Shown piece by piece: positions 8,396-20,800 of a stretch of 64,000 bases of DNA. The first letter of the stretch is position 1, and each line of letters begins with the position of its first letter. The position numbers and the translations under genes were made by a program. Origin of the DNA: CAWJMN01 sp963844055 (GTDB lineage: Bacteria; Planctomycetota; Planctomycetia; Pirellulales; Pirellulaceae); contig CAWJMN010000001.1 in NCBI GenBank assembly GCA_963844055.1, positions 3,038,001-3,102,000 on the forward strand, given 5' to 3'. The notes beneath the pieces are model-generated. The model saw nothing but the letters and a program-made list of their open reading frames with translations. It did no database searches and was not told where the DNA came from.

Positions 8396-8712
8396 GAATC
8401 TGGGACCGTTTCCCCTGATTATCGCGTCGAACTGGTACCCAAGGGCGAACGGGCGTTGAGTTTTATCCTAATTGCAGCGGCGTGAAGGTTCCCCCTGTGG
8501 TCAAATTGAAGGTAGGTTTAAAGGGGGGGGAGGGGAAGGACGGTACCCTAGATCTTCACCCGCGACCGCGCCGCAAACGATTTTTACGGTTTTACTGATT
8601 GACTGCCCCCCACAAAGCTGACAGAATGCGTAAGGAATAGAGGCGCGGATTCTTCCATCATTAAGCCCTTTCTGGGCATGTTTTTATCATTCTTATTTCG
8701 GGAGAACGGAAC
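8396..8712. other. Intergenic region with G-rich tract upstream of the DUF1559 gene
   Basis: 317 bases. A run of eight G (8523-8530), one A and four more G stands about 180 bases before the DUF1559 start. The region should contain the promoter of that gene, but no clear consensus is seen. Just before the start, GGGAGAACGGAAC provides a purine-rich ribosome site (8700-8712). No coding frame is credible. Confidence 0.5.
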
Positions 8713-9654
8713 ATGAAGTTTTCAAGAAATCGTCACGGCTTCACACTCGTGGAGTTGCTCGTGGTGATTGCCATCATTGGCACCCTCGTGTCATTGTTGT
8801 TGCCAGCTGTGCAACAAGCGCGTGAGTCTGCCCGGCGTATGAGCTGCGGCAACAACATTCGCCAAATCGCGTTGTCGCTGCAAACCTATCACGACACGCA
8901 CAATGCGTTTCCAGCCAACTACGGCGGCAACCAAACCTACTCGACCACATGTACGGGTCGCAGCTGGATGATTGGGATTTTGCCGTTCATTGAGCAAAAC
9001 AATGTCTACGACATGATCGACAAGGACGGCTTTACTGATCTGCGTACCGGTAGCCAAAATGAAATTGTCTCGCAAAAAATCATGAAGACCTTCATGTGCC
9101 CATCGGACGGTTTGAATCAAGGTGGTGCAATGGATGGTCGCGCCAACGTTGGCGGCGTCCGTGGTATTACGAACTATAAGGCCGTCGCTGGTTCCAACTG
9201 GGCCTGGGGCGCTGTAACCAATGGCAACAACACCGCCAAGTGGCCAGGCGATGCGAATGGGCTTGATCGTGGTAATGGTTTGATCTGCCGCAACGGAGAC
9301 GGTGCTCGTGGTAACTTCACCACGATGGCAGCTGTTTTGGATGGCACTTCGAACACGTTTGCTGTTGGTGAAGCGGTTCCTGCCTACTGCTCGCACTCGT
9401 GGTGGTGGTGGTTCAATGGCACTACGGCTACTTGCAGCGTTCCTTTGAACTATCGTAAGAACCAAGGCCCAGTATTTATGGCCAGCAATAAAGACGATTG
9501 GCCAAACAACTATTCTTTCATGAGCTTGCACCCAGCTGGTGCACAGTTTGCGTTTGTTGATGGACACGTACAATTCGTGACCAACAACATCGACATCAAC
9601 ATCTACCGTGCAGCTGCCACGATTTCCGGTGGCGAGGCTTCGTCGGTACAATAG
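8713..9654 (+). CDS. DUF1559 prepilin-type N-terminal cleavage/methylation protein
   Basis: 313 residues. The N-terminus is a class III (type IV pilin-like) signal: RHGFTLVELLVVIAIIGTL, with cleavage expected after Gly10 and a long hydrophobic helix. The DUF1559 body follows, ending with the planctomycete-type H-x9-DG signature seen as HPAGAQFAFVDGHVQF. Planctomycetes carry large paralogous families of these; they are exported pseudopilins that may form fibres or associate with secretion systems, with no assigned substrate. The gene has its own upstream region and a strong terminator. A small lipoprotein gene follows on the same strand after that terminator, a common pairing in these genomes. 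Confidence 0.95.
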   Translation: MKFSRNRHGFTLVELLVVIAIIGTLVSLLLPAVQQARESARRMSCGNNIRQIALSLQTYHDTHNAFPANYGGNQTYSTTCTGRSWMIGILPFIEQNNVYDMIDKDGFTDLRTGSQNEIVSQKIMKTFMCPSDGLNQGGAMDGRANVGGVRGITNYKAVAGSNWAWGAVTNGNNTAKWPGDANGLDRGNGLICRNGDGARGNFTTMAAVLDGTSNTFAVGEAVPAYCSHSWWWWFNGTTATCSVPLNYRKNQGPVFMASNKDDWPNNYSFMSLHPAGAQFAFVDGHVQFVTNNIDINIYRAAATISGGEASSVQ

Positions 9655-9697
9655 TTGGAATGCTGTTGACGATCATCCGTCTTCAAAAAATCTAAAA

Positions 9698-9736
9698 ACA
9701 AGCCAAAGAGCCACGGTTCTTTGGCTTGTTTTTTTG
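9698..9736 (+). terminator. Strong Rho-independent terminator after the DUF1559 gene
   Basis: An 11-bp stem, ACAAGCCAAAG (9698-9708) with CTTTGGCTTGT (9719-9729), is followed by a run of T. Confidence 0.92.
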
Positions 9737-9832
9737 TTAGGGGGCGGTAGTCTATGGTCAAGCCGGGTGGCGGTGGGCCGGGAAAAGACTTGGATTTCTT
9801 TTACGATTATTAGTGTGAAACGGAGAGGCATC

Positions 9833-10297
9833 ATGCGTGGCGTTTGGAATGTGAGCTTTTTGCGATCAACTTCGGTGCTACTGTTGGCTGGTGTTTTAGC
9901 AAGCACGGCAGGCTTTGCAGGGTGCGGCCCCAAGGGTACTGAGAAGACCGGCAAAGTCTCCGGCAAGCTAACCTATAAAGGCGCTGCACTTTCCAATGCG
10001 GTGGTCACATTCACGCCGGAAAAAGGACGCCCTGGTTCTGGTGAAACGGATGCCGATGGCAAGTTTTCGATCTCGACCTTTGGCAAGGATGATGGTGCCG
10101 TCCTAGGGAAGCACAAGATCGCCATCACGGAAAAGCCTGCTGGTGGCGCTCCAGCCATGCCAGGAACACCTGAGGCCGCTAATGCAGTTGCTCCTGTTGA
10201 TCGCTTCCCTGCGAAGTACAAGACCAACGAAGGCTCCCAGTTGGAGTTCGAAGTGAAGGCCGGGTCCAACACTTGGGATTACGATTTGAAGGATTAG
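9833..10297 (+). CDS. Small lipoprotein with carboxypeptidase-regulatory-like (beta-sandwich) fold
   Basis: 154 residues from ATG 9833, chosen because GGAGAGG precedes it and a classical lipoprotein signal begins there: hydrophobic VLLLAGVLASTAG and lipobox FAGCG. The longer open frame starts upstream inside the previous terminator and is not credible. The mature part reads GKVSGKLTYKGAALSNAVVTF...GSGETDADGKFSI, the typical pattern of carboxypeptidase-regulatory/transthyretin-like domains found in short planctomycete lipoproteins next to DUF1559 genes. It is presumably anchored in a membrane and faces the periplasm. Its role, perhaps in assembly of DUF1559 pseudopilins, is inference from adjacency. 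Confidence 0.85.
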   Translation: MRGVWNVSFLRSTSVLLLAGVLASTAGFAGCGPKGTEKTGKVSGKLTYKGAALSNAVVTFTPEKGRPGSGETDADGKFSISTFGKDDGAVLGKHKIAITEKPAGGAPAMPGTPEAANAVAPVDRFPAKYKTNEGSQLEFEVKAGSNTWDYDLKD

Positions 10298-10330
10298 GAT
10301 TTCCCAATAACAAATCGATTGAAACACTTG

Positions 10331-10360
10331 AGCTCGGCAAGCAATTGCCGAGCTTTTTTA
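10331..10360 (+). terminator. Rho-independent terminator after the lipoprotein gene
   Basis: A perfect inverted repeat, AGCTCGGCAA (10331-10340) with TTGCCGAGCT (10345-10354... within 10331-10354), is followed by TTTTTT. Confidence 0.92.
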
Positions 10361-10452
10361 CTTAGTCAGCCAACCGCCATACGCTGACAGGCGGTTTGAC
10401 CACGACTTGGGGTGTTGGGTTGTAGGAAGTAAAATCGCTAACCCACTCAGCG

Positions 10453-11199
10453 ATGCAACTTTTGGATTGCTACCAACTTCCACACCATGCAGATTTGAAT
10501 TCGCCCATGCTGGAAGCTTCCTTTCCCGATATTGAACTCCCTGGCGGTTGGTGCGAAGAAACGGTCGAGTTCTCTGGTCGTTCACTAAGACTGCACATCG
10601 CCGCTGAGCCTGACCGGATATTAGATTGCCTCGTGGCGGGCGAAGAGGTTCCCAGAGCCTTTCAAGATCCCTACTGGGCCAAACTATGGCCTGCATCCAG
10701 GCAGCTATCGGCGTTTCTACAAACGTGCGCAAGCACTTTTTCACCGGGTACACGGTGTCTTGAACTTGGATGCGGTAGCGGGTTGCCTGGGCTTGCTCTA
10801 TTGGCACTTGGATGCGACGTGACCTTTTCGGATTATGTCCCGGAAGCCGTTCGCCTGGCCCATTGGAATGCCGCCCGCAATGGGCTGGCGCCCCGAGAGA
10901 GCCTATTGCTGGACTGGAACTGCCCCCCCGCAGTCCGCGTATACGATGTCCTGGTGGGCTCTGACCTTCTTTACGACGCGACTTTGCATCAGCCGTTACT
11001 GCTAACAATTCGACGTATGCTTGCAGAGCAGGGGCGTTGCTGGCTGGCTGACCCGGGACGGGCTGCCGTAGGTTCATTCCTGGATCAGGCGATATTGGCG
11101 GGGTTTTGGATTGATTGTTTTGACGCCTCGGGAAAGCTAACAACCGCACCGGGACTGAATGACTTTCGTGTTTTTGAGCTGTCACTAGCCCAGAATTAG
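10453..11199 (+). CDS. Class I SAM-dependent methyltransferase, METTL20/METTL21-like
   Basis: 248 residues. The stretch DPYWAKLWPASRQLSAFL is the signature that precedes motif I in the lysine methyltransferases of the ETFB/METTL20 and METTL21 group. Motif I is CLELGCGSGLPGLALL, then VTFSDYVPEAVRLAHWNA, and motif IV-like VLVGSDLLYD, with WLADPGR further on. By family it is expected to methylate a protein lysine, ETF beta being one known substrate, although small-molecule substrates are possible. It follows the lipoprotein terminator and stands alone. The start is uncertain: ATG 10453 or the internal Met 20 (MLEASFPDIELPGGW) are both possible. Confidence 0.85.
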   Translation: MQLLDCYQLPHHADLNSPMLEASFPDIELPGGWCEETVEFSGRSLRLHIAAEPDRILDCLVAGEEVPRAFQDPYWAKLWPASRQLSAFLQTCASTFSPGTRCLELGCGSGLPGLALLALGCDVTFSDYVPEAVRLAHWNAARNGLAPRESLLLDWNCPPAVRVYDVLVGSDLLYDATLHQPLLLTIRRMLAEQGRCWLADPGRAAVGSFLDQAILAGFWIDCFDASGKLTTAPGLNDFRVFELSLAQN

Positions 11200-11361
11200 G
11201 CAGAAACCCCTTCAATTACGCTGGCTCGGCCAATTACGCCTACACAAACTCATACTTTCGAGCGAGTGCTTTATTTGGTTAACAGGATGGTTTTAGGTAA
11301 GATATAAGGGGCTTATTCTGGCTGACATTCGTTCTAGCAGGGATGACGTCTCATCCACTCA

Positions 11362-14300
11362 TTGCATACGGAACCGCGCGTGAAGTCCTGGCGTCTAGCA
11401 CTACTGACCCTGGCTCTGTCCCTCATCGGGATTGGGGGACTGTTATGCGCCCACGGACAAGAGGCTGCTCCCCCCAAAGATCCGCCGGCCGAATCGGCAG
11501 CCAACAAGGAATCGCCACGTCCCGCAGAACCAAGCGAGGGGCCCGGTAACACGCCAGCGGAAATAGAGCCTGAACCTGCGTCGCGTAAAAAGACGCCGCT
11601 TCCTGAAGGCGATGGCCTGGATGTGTTTGTCCTGCGAAACAAAGCAGGCGAACTGGTAAAGATGCCGGGCTGGAAACTGGAAGACTTTCGCAAAGCGTGG
11701 GAACGAGAACGTCTAGCTGCTCCTGCCGCTCCGCCGAATTATTCGATCGATGCGCTGGTGATTAGCGGTACTGTCGATGACACCGGGGCCAACCTGGAGG
11801 CAAAAGTCACTATCCGGGTGCGTGAAGCCGGCTGGGTGAAGGTGCCGCTTTACTTTCAAGGAAGTGCCTTGGTTGAAGAGCCAACCTACACCGGCCCTGG
11901 CGAACACGTCATTATGCCAGGAACCCGTGACGAAGGGCTGCTTTGCTGGCTTTCTGGGAAAGACGCCAAGCCGCATGAAGTTCGTCTGAAGCTGAGGGCT
12001 GCGGTGACTCGCATTGGAGATGAAAACCATCTTGATGTCACCTTCGCTAGAGCCACGGAATCTTCCTTAGCGTTGACAGCGCCCCTCGCTCCGATCGAAG
12101 CGTCACTGGGCGAATCTCTGCAAGCGATCGTGGCTACGAAGGTCCTTGAAGGAAACAAGAGTGAGATTCGTGTTTTGGGACTCGGCGGACCGATGCAATT
12201 GCATTGGCGACGAGCCGACGACAAAAAGGAACAGGGGCAACAACTGGAGGCCAGCGGCGAAGTAGCTGTCCGAGTGGAAGGTCAGAATCGCATCAGCAGT
12301 GATTTACGGCTGAAGGTGCGAAGCTTTACCGGCAACCTCGAAACCTTCCGTGTTCGCCTGCCAGCAGGTATGCGCAACCAAGGTGGAGCCACAACGGGCT
12401 ATTCAGTGCGGGTGGTCAATGCCGCCCCCAACGATATGGGCGCGGCGGCACGGCAAGTGGTTGAAATCAAGCTTGAACGGCCCGTGAGCGGCATTGCCGA
12501 AGTTCAGCTGACGGCCGTACTCACCCCGGAATTGCAAGCCGCTGACTTTGCACTGGAACCGGCTGGCTTTGAAGTCATTGAAGCCGTTCGCCATCGGGGA
12601 AGCATCGACTTTTCGGTCGAAGGAAATTGGCTGTTGGATTGGCAAGAGGATGCAGCCACCCGGCGAGTTGCCCTGGGAGCCGAAGCAGGGGCGGGGCGTT
12701 CCGCACGTTTTGAGTATTTCCGCCAACCGTGCGGCCTGCAATTGCGTGTATCGCCTGAGCCGACACGGATCAGCGTCGAGCCGCTGTATGTTGCCTATGT
12801 GGACGCCGCTCAAGTTCGGCTGGAGGCGACCTATAAATTCCGCTTGCGGGGCGCCCGCGTTGGGCAATTGAGCCTTGACCTGCGGGGCTGGAAGTTTGAC
12901 CGAATTACGCCTGAAACGGCAGTTGATAGTAGCCTTGTGAGCGTTGCCGAAAACGAGCAACTCGTTGTGCCCCTACGTTTGTCAGCATCGACCGGAGATG
13001 TCGAGATCAAGCTGGAAGCTCACCGCGATATCATCCCGGGAAGCCCCACGATTGAATTGTCGGTACCACGTCCCAAGGCAGACATGGTCACCCCTGGACC
13101 ACTGATCATTGTCCCTGCGGATAATATCGACCTGACACCTGATCTTGCAGCCTCGCGCGGTTTCACAGCGGATAGCCTTCCTGTGGGACTAAAATTGCCG
13201 CCGCGCCAACAGCGCCGCTGGTCTATCGAGATTCCAGCACCAAAGAATCACCACGCATGGTCAGCGGATTCCAGATTCGCTCGCGTCGTACAACGGTTGC
13301 CGCCGCCGCAAAGGTGCAGTTTGAACGGCAACTCATTCGTGTGCAGCAACGACTCAACTATCGCATTTCGCATGAGCCGCAGCGTGTGTTTTCACTAGTT
13401 GTTCCCCTGGGATTTGATATTGAACAGAGCGAACTGCGTGTGATGCTTGGTAGCGAAGTGCTTCCCATCGTTAACTCGAATGTAGAGCCGGCCGAAGCGG
13501 GTAATTTTCGCGCGAGAATTCGGTTTTCTGCTCCAACGGAGCAACTGGGGCCGTGCGAGTTTGTCTTGCAATACAACTTGCCGTTTAATCCGCCCAAAGA
13601 TGGAAAAGTATTGGTGGCAGGGGTGCCACTGCTTTCTCCTCCATCGGAAGAAATCCAAGGAACATTAGGCCAGACCATCCAGGTCTCTTGGCCAAGCGGC
13701 CTGCTGGTAAACCCTTCGCAAGAAGATCCTCAAGAGAAGTCCCCCTGGAATCTAGAGACGATCAGCCGTCAGGAGTTGCGTGCGACGTCGTCACGCCTTG
13801 TGGGGCAGTCCAATTGGAGTGTTAGCCTCGACCCCAATCAGCGTAGTGGTCTCACGCAAATCGACCGGGCATGGATTCAATCGTGGTTGCTGGACGATGG
13901 AATCATGCAACGTACTTGCTGGAAGGTGAAAACCTCCTCCAAAGAAATCTTGGTGGCACTGCCCAAGGGGACTGACCCAAGCCGTACGGAAGTCGTTTTG
14001 GAAGGGCGGGCGGTACTTGATGCGCTTCGCGAGGGAAACCAATTGCGTATCGCGATTCCTGCCAATCTGGATAGCCGAAACTTCCATTTAGAGATTTGGC
14101 ACTACGCCCCCCAGGACACAAGGCTTTTATGGGCAAGTCCGACGACGCTGCAAACGCCCAGCATTGTGGACTCGACTGGTGCCTATCCATCGATCTGGCA
14201 AGTTTCCACGGGCACGCGAGACCCTATCGTCAATTGGCCTGCAGGGTTTCAGCTGCGCTCTAGCCCTATGCTTCTGGGATTGATACCAGCGACCGAAGGC

Positions 14301-14837
14301 GATTTTTCTCAGCCGCGACTGCGAGAATGGATCGGTAACTCTACGCCACTTGAAACTTGGCCAGCTGGTCAAGCCTATACGTTTTTGTCATTTGGACCCG
14401 CAGAGAACTTAACGCTATCTCGGGTGGACTATCGCATTTTGCTGTGGGGCGGCTCGATCATCATTGTGGCATTTTCCTTGCTCGTTTCAAAGGTTGCACT
14501 TCTGCGCCACCCCAATAGCTTGTTGCTGCTTGCCATTGCGATCATTGCCAGTGCACTATCAGCACCACAACTCAGCAGCCAACTACTACAAGGGGGATGC
14601 ATTGGGCTTCTCATTGCCTGTGCTGTCGCAGCTTGGAATTGGCATGCCGGTCCGTCGGAGCCTTCATCACTACCACAGACAGCCTCACCAGCCAGCAAGG
14701 TTTTGGATGGGAAAAGTGCTTCTTCTGCAATGAGCCCGGTTCCCGTTGCAACTGCCGAACCAGCCCACCAGGATCGCCCCAAGCCATTATCTACCGCAAC
14801 TGCGGAGATGGTGCCCGTGGTGGAGCAACATCCATGA
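11362..14837 (+). pseudogene. Giant exported protein, module A, reading frame broken once near 13.2 kb
   Basis: The first frame runs from 11362 (TTG; GTG 11380 is an alternative start giving signal peptide KSWRLALLTLALSLIGIGGLL) to about 13.2 kb. The second continues to 14837. In the second frame, sequence upstream of its first ATG reads LVYRDSSTKESPRM, which continues the protein naturally, so one gene of about 1,158 residues was interrupted. The net shift equals one missing base, or two GC losses, within 13198-13218. Architecture: signal peptide, Pro/Glu-rich linker, LDVFVLRNKAGELVKMPGW, a long beta-rich exported region, then about three membrane helices at the end (LLWGGSIIIVAFSLLV onward). 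Its last codons overlap the next gene by ATGA. Function unknown; the layout is repeated twice in the next gene. Confidence 0.72.
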
Positions 14838-17800
14838 GTGGGCCATGGAAGATTGCAAATCATGCGTGGCTAGTGCTTGGGGCTACCTTTTCCTTATTAG
14901 TAGCTATTGCCATGGGGCAACAGAAGGCAGGGCCGGTTCCAGCCGCCGCTTTGAAAGAACATCCACAGCTTCAACGTGTGTACGTTGCTGAAAAGGAACT
15001 TCAGCGTGAAGCCAAGGGAATGGTTCCGCTTGATCGGGATGAGTTTATCGATGCATGGGGCAAACTGCATAAGCCCTTTGATCAAACGATCGCTCCTGCC
15101 GTTGATCAAATTGTCGCGGAAGCGACTTTAGAACCTAGCGGAACCCTCTCTGGAAAGATGGAGATCACTTGGAAGGGGGCAGCGCTCCGCAAAGAGGAGC
15201 AATCGGCTTGGATTTCCTTGGGGCAGTGTTCCATGGCCCTCTCCAAAGCTCGCTGGAAATCGGACGAAGCTGGCCAGCAAGAAGAAGGGACTGACACGAC
15301 TTCTACCGGGGTCATACTTGGCCAAGCGAAAGATGGGAACTTAGTCCTGGTGGCTGATCGGCAAGGGCCTGTTGTCGTGGATTGGCACTTAGCGCCGGCG
15401 CAAGCGAATCACAACCCGCTGGAGTATGTTTTTCATTTCCCTACGGCCAGCCGTACGCGACTTTCCCTGTTGTTGCCCGAGGGATTTGTTGCGACTCCCG
15501 ACGGTATGCTGGTGGCTCAGTCTAATGACTCCGTCGAAATCAAAGACCCCAAGACCGGTAATCCTAGCGCGTACCGACGCTGGAATTTTGTACAAGCGAC
15601 TGGCCGTGACAACTCTGATGCAACAGGGGCGGGGCGTCTAAAGTTAACGCGGCAAGGAAACTCGACGATTCAGCCCAAATACTTGGTCTACAGCGAAGTG
15701 ACGACGGCCGTCTTATCGCCGGCGGACCTGCTGTTTGAGACTAACCTCAGTTGTGAGGCGATGGGGGGAAGTTTTTCGGAAACCACGTTAAGGCTACCGG
15801 CCGAAGTCAAAATCTTGAGCTGCAAGCTCAATCAAGTCGATGTCCCGTTACAACCGATCGTGGGTGATGATGCCAATGAGGCTCAATACCTGCTAACGTT
15901 TCCTAAATCGATTATTGGGGCGGGTAACCTACTTCAAATTCAAGGTGTGCTCCCTGTCAAAACGGGCGATGCCTGGTCCTTGCCACGCATGTACCTAGCG
16001 CAAGGGAAGTGGCAAGACGGAACGTGCCAAGTCTCCGTGGATCCGCGCGTTCAACTTCGTATTGCCGGCCTGCAAGGGTGCGAACTTTTGGGAGCATCTT
16101 CGGGAGAAGGGGCCGACCGGCGTGAACTACTGAAGTTCAAACTATTCTCGCCCCAGTTCCAGGCCAATATGGTAGTGCTACCGTTTTCTCAGCCTCTTAA
16201 GGCAACTTCGGGAACGACGCTAACGGTTGAGTCGGCGCAGACGACTGCCGTCGTACAGACGCAGCTGGAAAGCAAAGAGCAACCACTGTTCGATGTGCAG
16301 GTTTTGCTACCACGTCGGTGGATCGTTGATAGCCTTGAAACGACTCCGCCTGACCTCCTGGAAGATCGAACGACTTCGACTCCTCGTGGTGACTTCGATA
16401 AGATCCACCTGCGACTGCGCGAACCGATCGTGCCTGGGCGACCGTTGCATTTAACGATTCGTGCCCATCGCCCACGGGCGGCGGACCAGGAGAACCTGCC
16501 CGATGATTTGCTGCCTGCAGCCGTTTTTCCCCAAGCAAGCCTGCAGGAGTCCTGGCTAAAACTGCTGGTGGGCACTCCCAATCTGTCAGCTGACTTTTTC
16601 CCTTCAGCAACGTTCCTGCCCGTTCCTGGAAGCCAAGTCCCAGGGGAAATCCAGAGCTTACTTGCGGCGTCGGCAGAAGGGAAACTGCTCAAGCTTCCCA
16701 GTACGGGACTGATGCCAACGATTCGGCTAACGACAAGTGAAACTTCGTTCGATGCCGAGCAGTCGCTGCATTATGAAGTCACCAAGGACCGGCTGCGTAG
16801 TGAATCGAGAATGCTCTGTCGCCCAGAGGGAGGGCTCGTCTCACGGGTTTTTGTGCGTGCTTCCTTACCTCCTTCAGGAACGATCTCTTGGGAGATTGTT
16901 GGCGAAGGGGCGGAGGGGCTCTCTGTTATCCCTACGGAACAAATCACCAATACGAACACGGCGCTAGAGTCCATTACCGGCTGGCTGATTGAACTACGAC
17001 GTCCCCGTCTGGCCCCCTTTGAGATTGTTGCTCGGTTTGAACAACCACGAGCAGAACAACAGACTTTGCCGCTATTATCCCTTGTCGAGGCTGCGCACCA
17101 TACGGGCGAATTATCGCTATCGATTGAAGGGGAGACTCGCTTTCAGATTGAGTCGCAGGGAATGCGGGAAGTTCCCGATCTCCGTGGCGGCATTAATGCT
17201 TCTCGAATTCGACGACACCGCTTTTTATACGACCCTAGTAAGGCAGCTCAGATTAGCTTGCGAGAGATTGATTCGAAGTTGTCGTCGCCATTGGCATGGC
17301 TGGAATATTGCCAGCTTTCCACGTTTGTTGACTCCAGCGATACCACGCTGCATGAAGCCCTCTGCGGTGTACACAACCTGGGAAGCGAGCAACTGGGAAT
17401 AACGTTGCCCGAAGGGTGTTCTATCTTGCAAGTTGCGTCAGCAACGCAAGGGGGATTGCTGGACTACGCCGTCGACTCGAAGGGAAAGGCGACGATATTG
17501 CTTCCTCCCCAGCAGGACTTCCTCTGGCTGCGCCTCGTCTTTAGTTCACGAGAGGCTGGACCGTTAGCACAACATAACTGGTATGCCCCCTTGATGGGAA
17601 AATCGGTGGCTGCACCCCTGCCAAAGTTTTCCGTTCCGGTCCGTGAGTGCCGGTGGAGAGTCTTCATTGGCGACAATCAGGTGGCGGAACGACGTTTGAC
17701 AGATGCCGGCCATGTGGATTGGTCCTCCAGCAGCCTAGGCTTTTTGCCTCGCAGCCTTTTAAGCATCGCGATGTCGGAACCACGACCATCGCTTGCAATC

Positions 17801-20800
17801 ACGTCTCCCACGACTACTTGGGCAGTGTCTCCTTCGATGCCGACTAACATCGACTCGGCACTTCAACAAGCACTGTCCCAGTGGCTTTTAGAACCTTTGC
17901 CGAACGTTGATCCCACCAAACCTTTGACTTGGAATGATGTTTTCAAGTCCTTGGAACTTCAGCTTGGCAGCTCAAAACTGCTTAACGATCCTCAGCTTTG
18001 GATCGCAGGAGACGAACTGCAATCTTGCGGAATTCACCCGGCCGACAACCCACGGTTCTTAGTGGTGGGACCTGGTACGGGTACGAACCAGATGTTGCTG
18101 GAGCGTGCCTTTTTACAATTGAGGGTCGAGGGGGAGCGTATGGTGCTTGGGCGTTCATCGCATCAGCCCGGCTTTTTCCCTGCCGTAAACACAGCAAACC
18201 CCGTAGCGCAAACTAGCGCATCGCAAATTGCAACCCTATTGCGACGCGACGAGTGGTCTAAAAAGTCGGGGCCTCGAACGATTTCCGATCCATCACTAAC
18301 CAGTCCGATCGCTCCTTGGCGCTGGCGAGAGTCATCCAAGAGCCTGGAACTTTCATTAAGCAGCCAAGAGATCCAGACCATCAAGATTTATCGTCGAGAC
18401 CTACTTGGCCTCGTGGCACTAACGGGCTTAGTCCTAAGCTTGTGGCTGACACTGACGCTCAATCGACAGTATCGCATGGCCCCTTGGTGCCTTGCCGCCA
18501 TTTTAGGTTTTGCAACGTTTTTGGTGCCAATGATTTGGGCCGCACTTGCGTCAGGCGGGGTTTGGGGTTGCTTACTGGGAATCCTTGTCCGATTCTGGCG
18601 AAGCCAACGGGCACAACTCGGATCGCCGAGCCGTTCGTCTGATGCAACGAAACGTCGGGGAGGAATCTCACACCGGCCACAGGCGATACCTACTATTGGT
18701 ATCTTGCTTCTTTTGGCTTTGCCGACCGCACTACTGGGACAATTGGCCGTTCCCAAGGAGGGGGCAGAAGAAACTGACCAAGGAGCAACAACGACTAACA
18801 CTTGGACAGTCGTCATTCCTACCGATGAAGATGGCGAGCCAAGCGGAGACTATGTTTACGTCTCTCCTACTTTCTTCGACCTGCTCAAACAGGCTGAGAG
18901 ACGTGCTGGCGCGCCGCAGGGAAGATGGCTGGGCCTTCACTCTCGCTGGGAGATCCAGCTTTCTGATCCTCCCGAGGGGAGCAAAGCTGCTTCTACTAGC
19001 CTTAAGCTATTTTACGATTTGCAAGTTCTCGACAGCGAAACCACGGTTATCTTGCCGTTCCTTCGCGACCAAGTGACCCCCTTAACGGGAAGTCTTTTGG
19101 TGGACAACCAAACCACCGTTTGGCAATGGAGCTCGGATGGGAAGGGCCTGCAATTGGATCGACTTGCCCCTGGCAGGCACCATGTGGAATTGCAAGTTGC
19201 AGCCCTTATCAAGCGTGCCGCCCGCGGTCGTTGTGAACTGGACATCGACACCCCGCCTGCGGCGGAAAGTGAAGCCTGGGTTACGACGGAACTTTCCAAT
19301 GCCGCCGTCCATGTCGCCAACTCGCAACGTCAGCAATCCAATGACTTGCCCGCAGGAACCCTGTTTTCACTTTCCACGACAGGCAAGTTTGCCATTCGCT
19401 GGGAAACCGCCATTCTTTCTTCTACCCAGCGCAACCAAGTGCAAGCAGATCAATCCATTTGGTGGCGACTAACGCCGCAGATGGCTTGGGGAGAGGTATA
19501 TCTTCGTTTAGCAAGCATCGACGACCAACCACTTACCGAAGTCGCCCTGAGTGTGTCGGACTCGATTACCATCCTACCGATTCCAGCCGATGCACCGTTT
19601 TCTGTTGTGCGGGAAGAGCCACTTTCCGATGGTAAAAACAAACAGATCATACTTCGGTTGTCTACGCCAACCCGCCGGGCAGAACTTCGTCTTCCGATTG
19701 CCCTCGACTGGACTTCGGCCTCGCTCCATTTTAAGGCTCCTTCGATACGGCCCCTCGCTGACCAGTGGCAGAGTTCTGCTTTGGTATTAACCAATTGCAC
19801 GGGCCAGGAACTGGATGCCGGGAAAGAGCCCGGTGCCATCCCTTTGAGAGGGAGCGACGTCAATCTATTGTTTCCGGCGCTAGTGGGAACGACTGGCTGG
19901 CATGCCTTTGAACTAATCCCCGGCGGCGTTACGCCAGAGTTCTACTTTGCTTCCATCGTTACGAAACTCAGCCCGTCCGATGCAACGAATTACTTTCTCG
20001 CCGGCTCGACCGGAGAGTTCGCAACGACCCTCACATTGTCCGATAGCAAGTTTCCCGTCACGCCACTCGACATCGCTTACTCGGAACCTGTCTCCATCCA
20101 GCAACTAAAACTGTTTTGGGGCGATGACGAGGTTCCTTGTCGCTGGCATGCTTCAGAAAATGGCATTTCTGTCATCCCGTTTGCAGCCAATCCAGGAAGC
20201 AAGGGACGCGTAGAGATCCACGGCACATTTCCCATTGCGAACAAAGATTCCTTTCAACTTCCGTTGATCGTCCCCACGGTTCCGCATCAACGCTCAACCA
20301 TTTCGGTACAGCACTATCCCGGAATTGCAGAGGAGATTCTCCTGCAACAAGGCTATCGCGTGACGGGGGAAGATTCTTTTAATACCGATTACCCGTGGGA
20401 GCCGGGGGTTCGCTTAATCAATGATGAAAGTTCGAGCGACAACTTGCAACGCCGAGTTAACCTTCGGCTTATTGCACAACCCTCGGAATGGCATCTAGAA
20501 CAAACGACTCTGCTGGAAGCGAATCAAGGAAACTGGTTTGCTGAAATTGGCCTTCAAGGACAAGTTTCGGTTGGCAGCTTGCATGCGATCTTTTTCAGGT
20601 CGTCATCGGAAATTGAAACCAAGCTCGAATGCACCGACCTCAAGTCGCAAAAGGCGCTGCGGGTTTTGGCCCATGGCGAAGGGCTACATGAGATTCGCCT
20701 AGAGGAAGCTGTTAAGGAAAGTTTTTCTATCCGAATCCGCGCTCAGGTCGTTACAGCCAAAGACCAAATCCTTCGACTGCCGAAGGTAGTTGTTTTGGAT

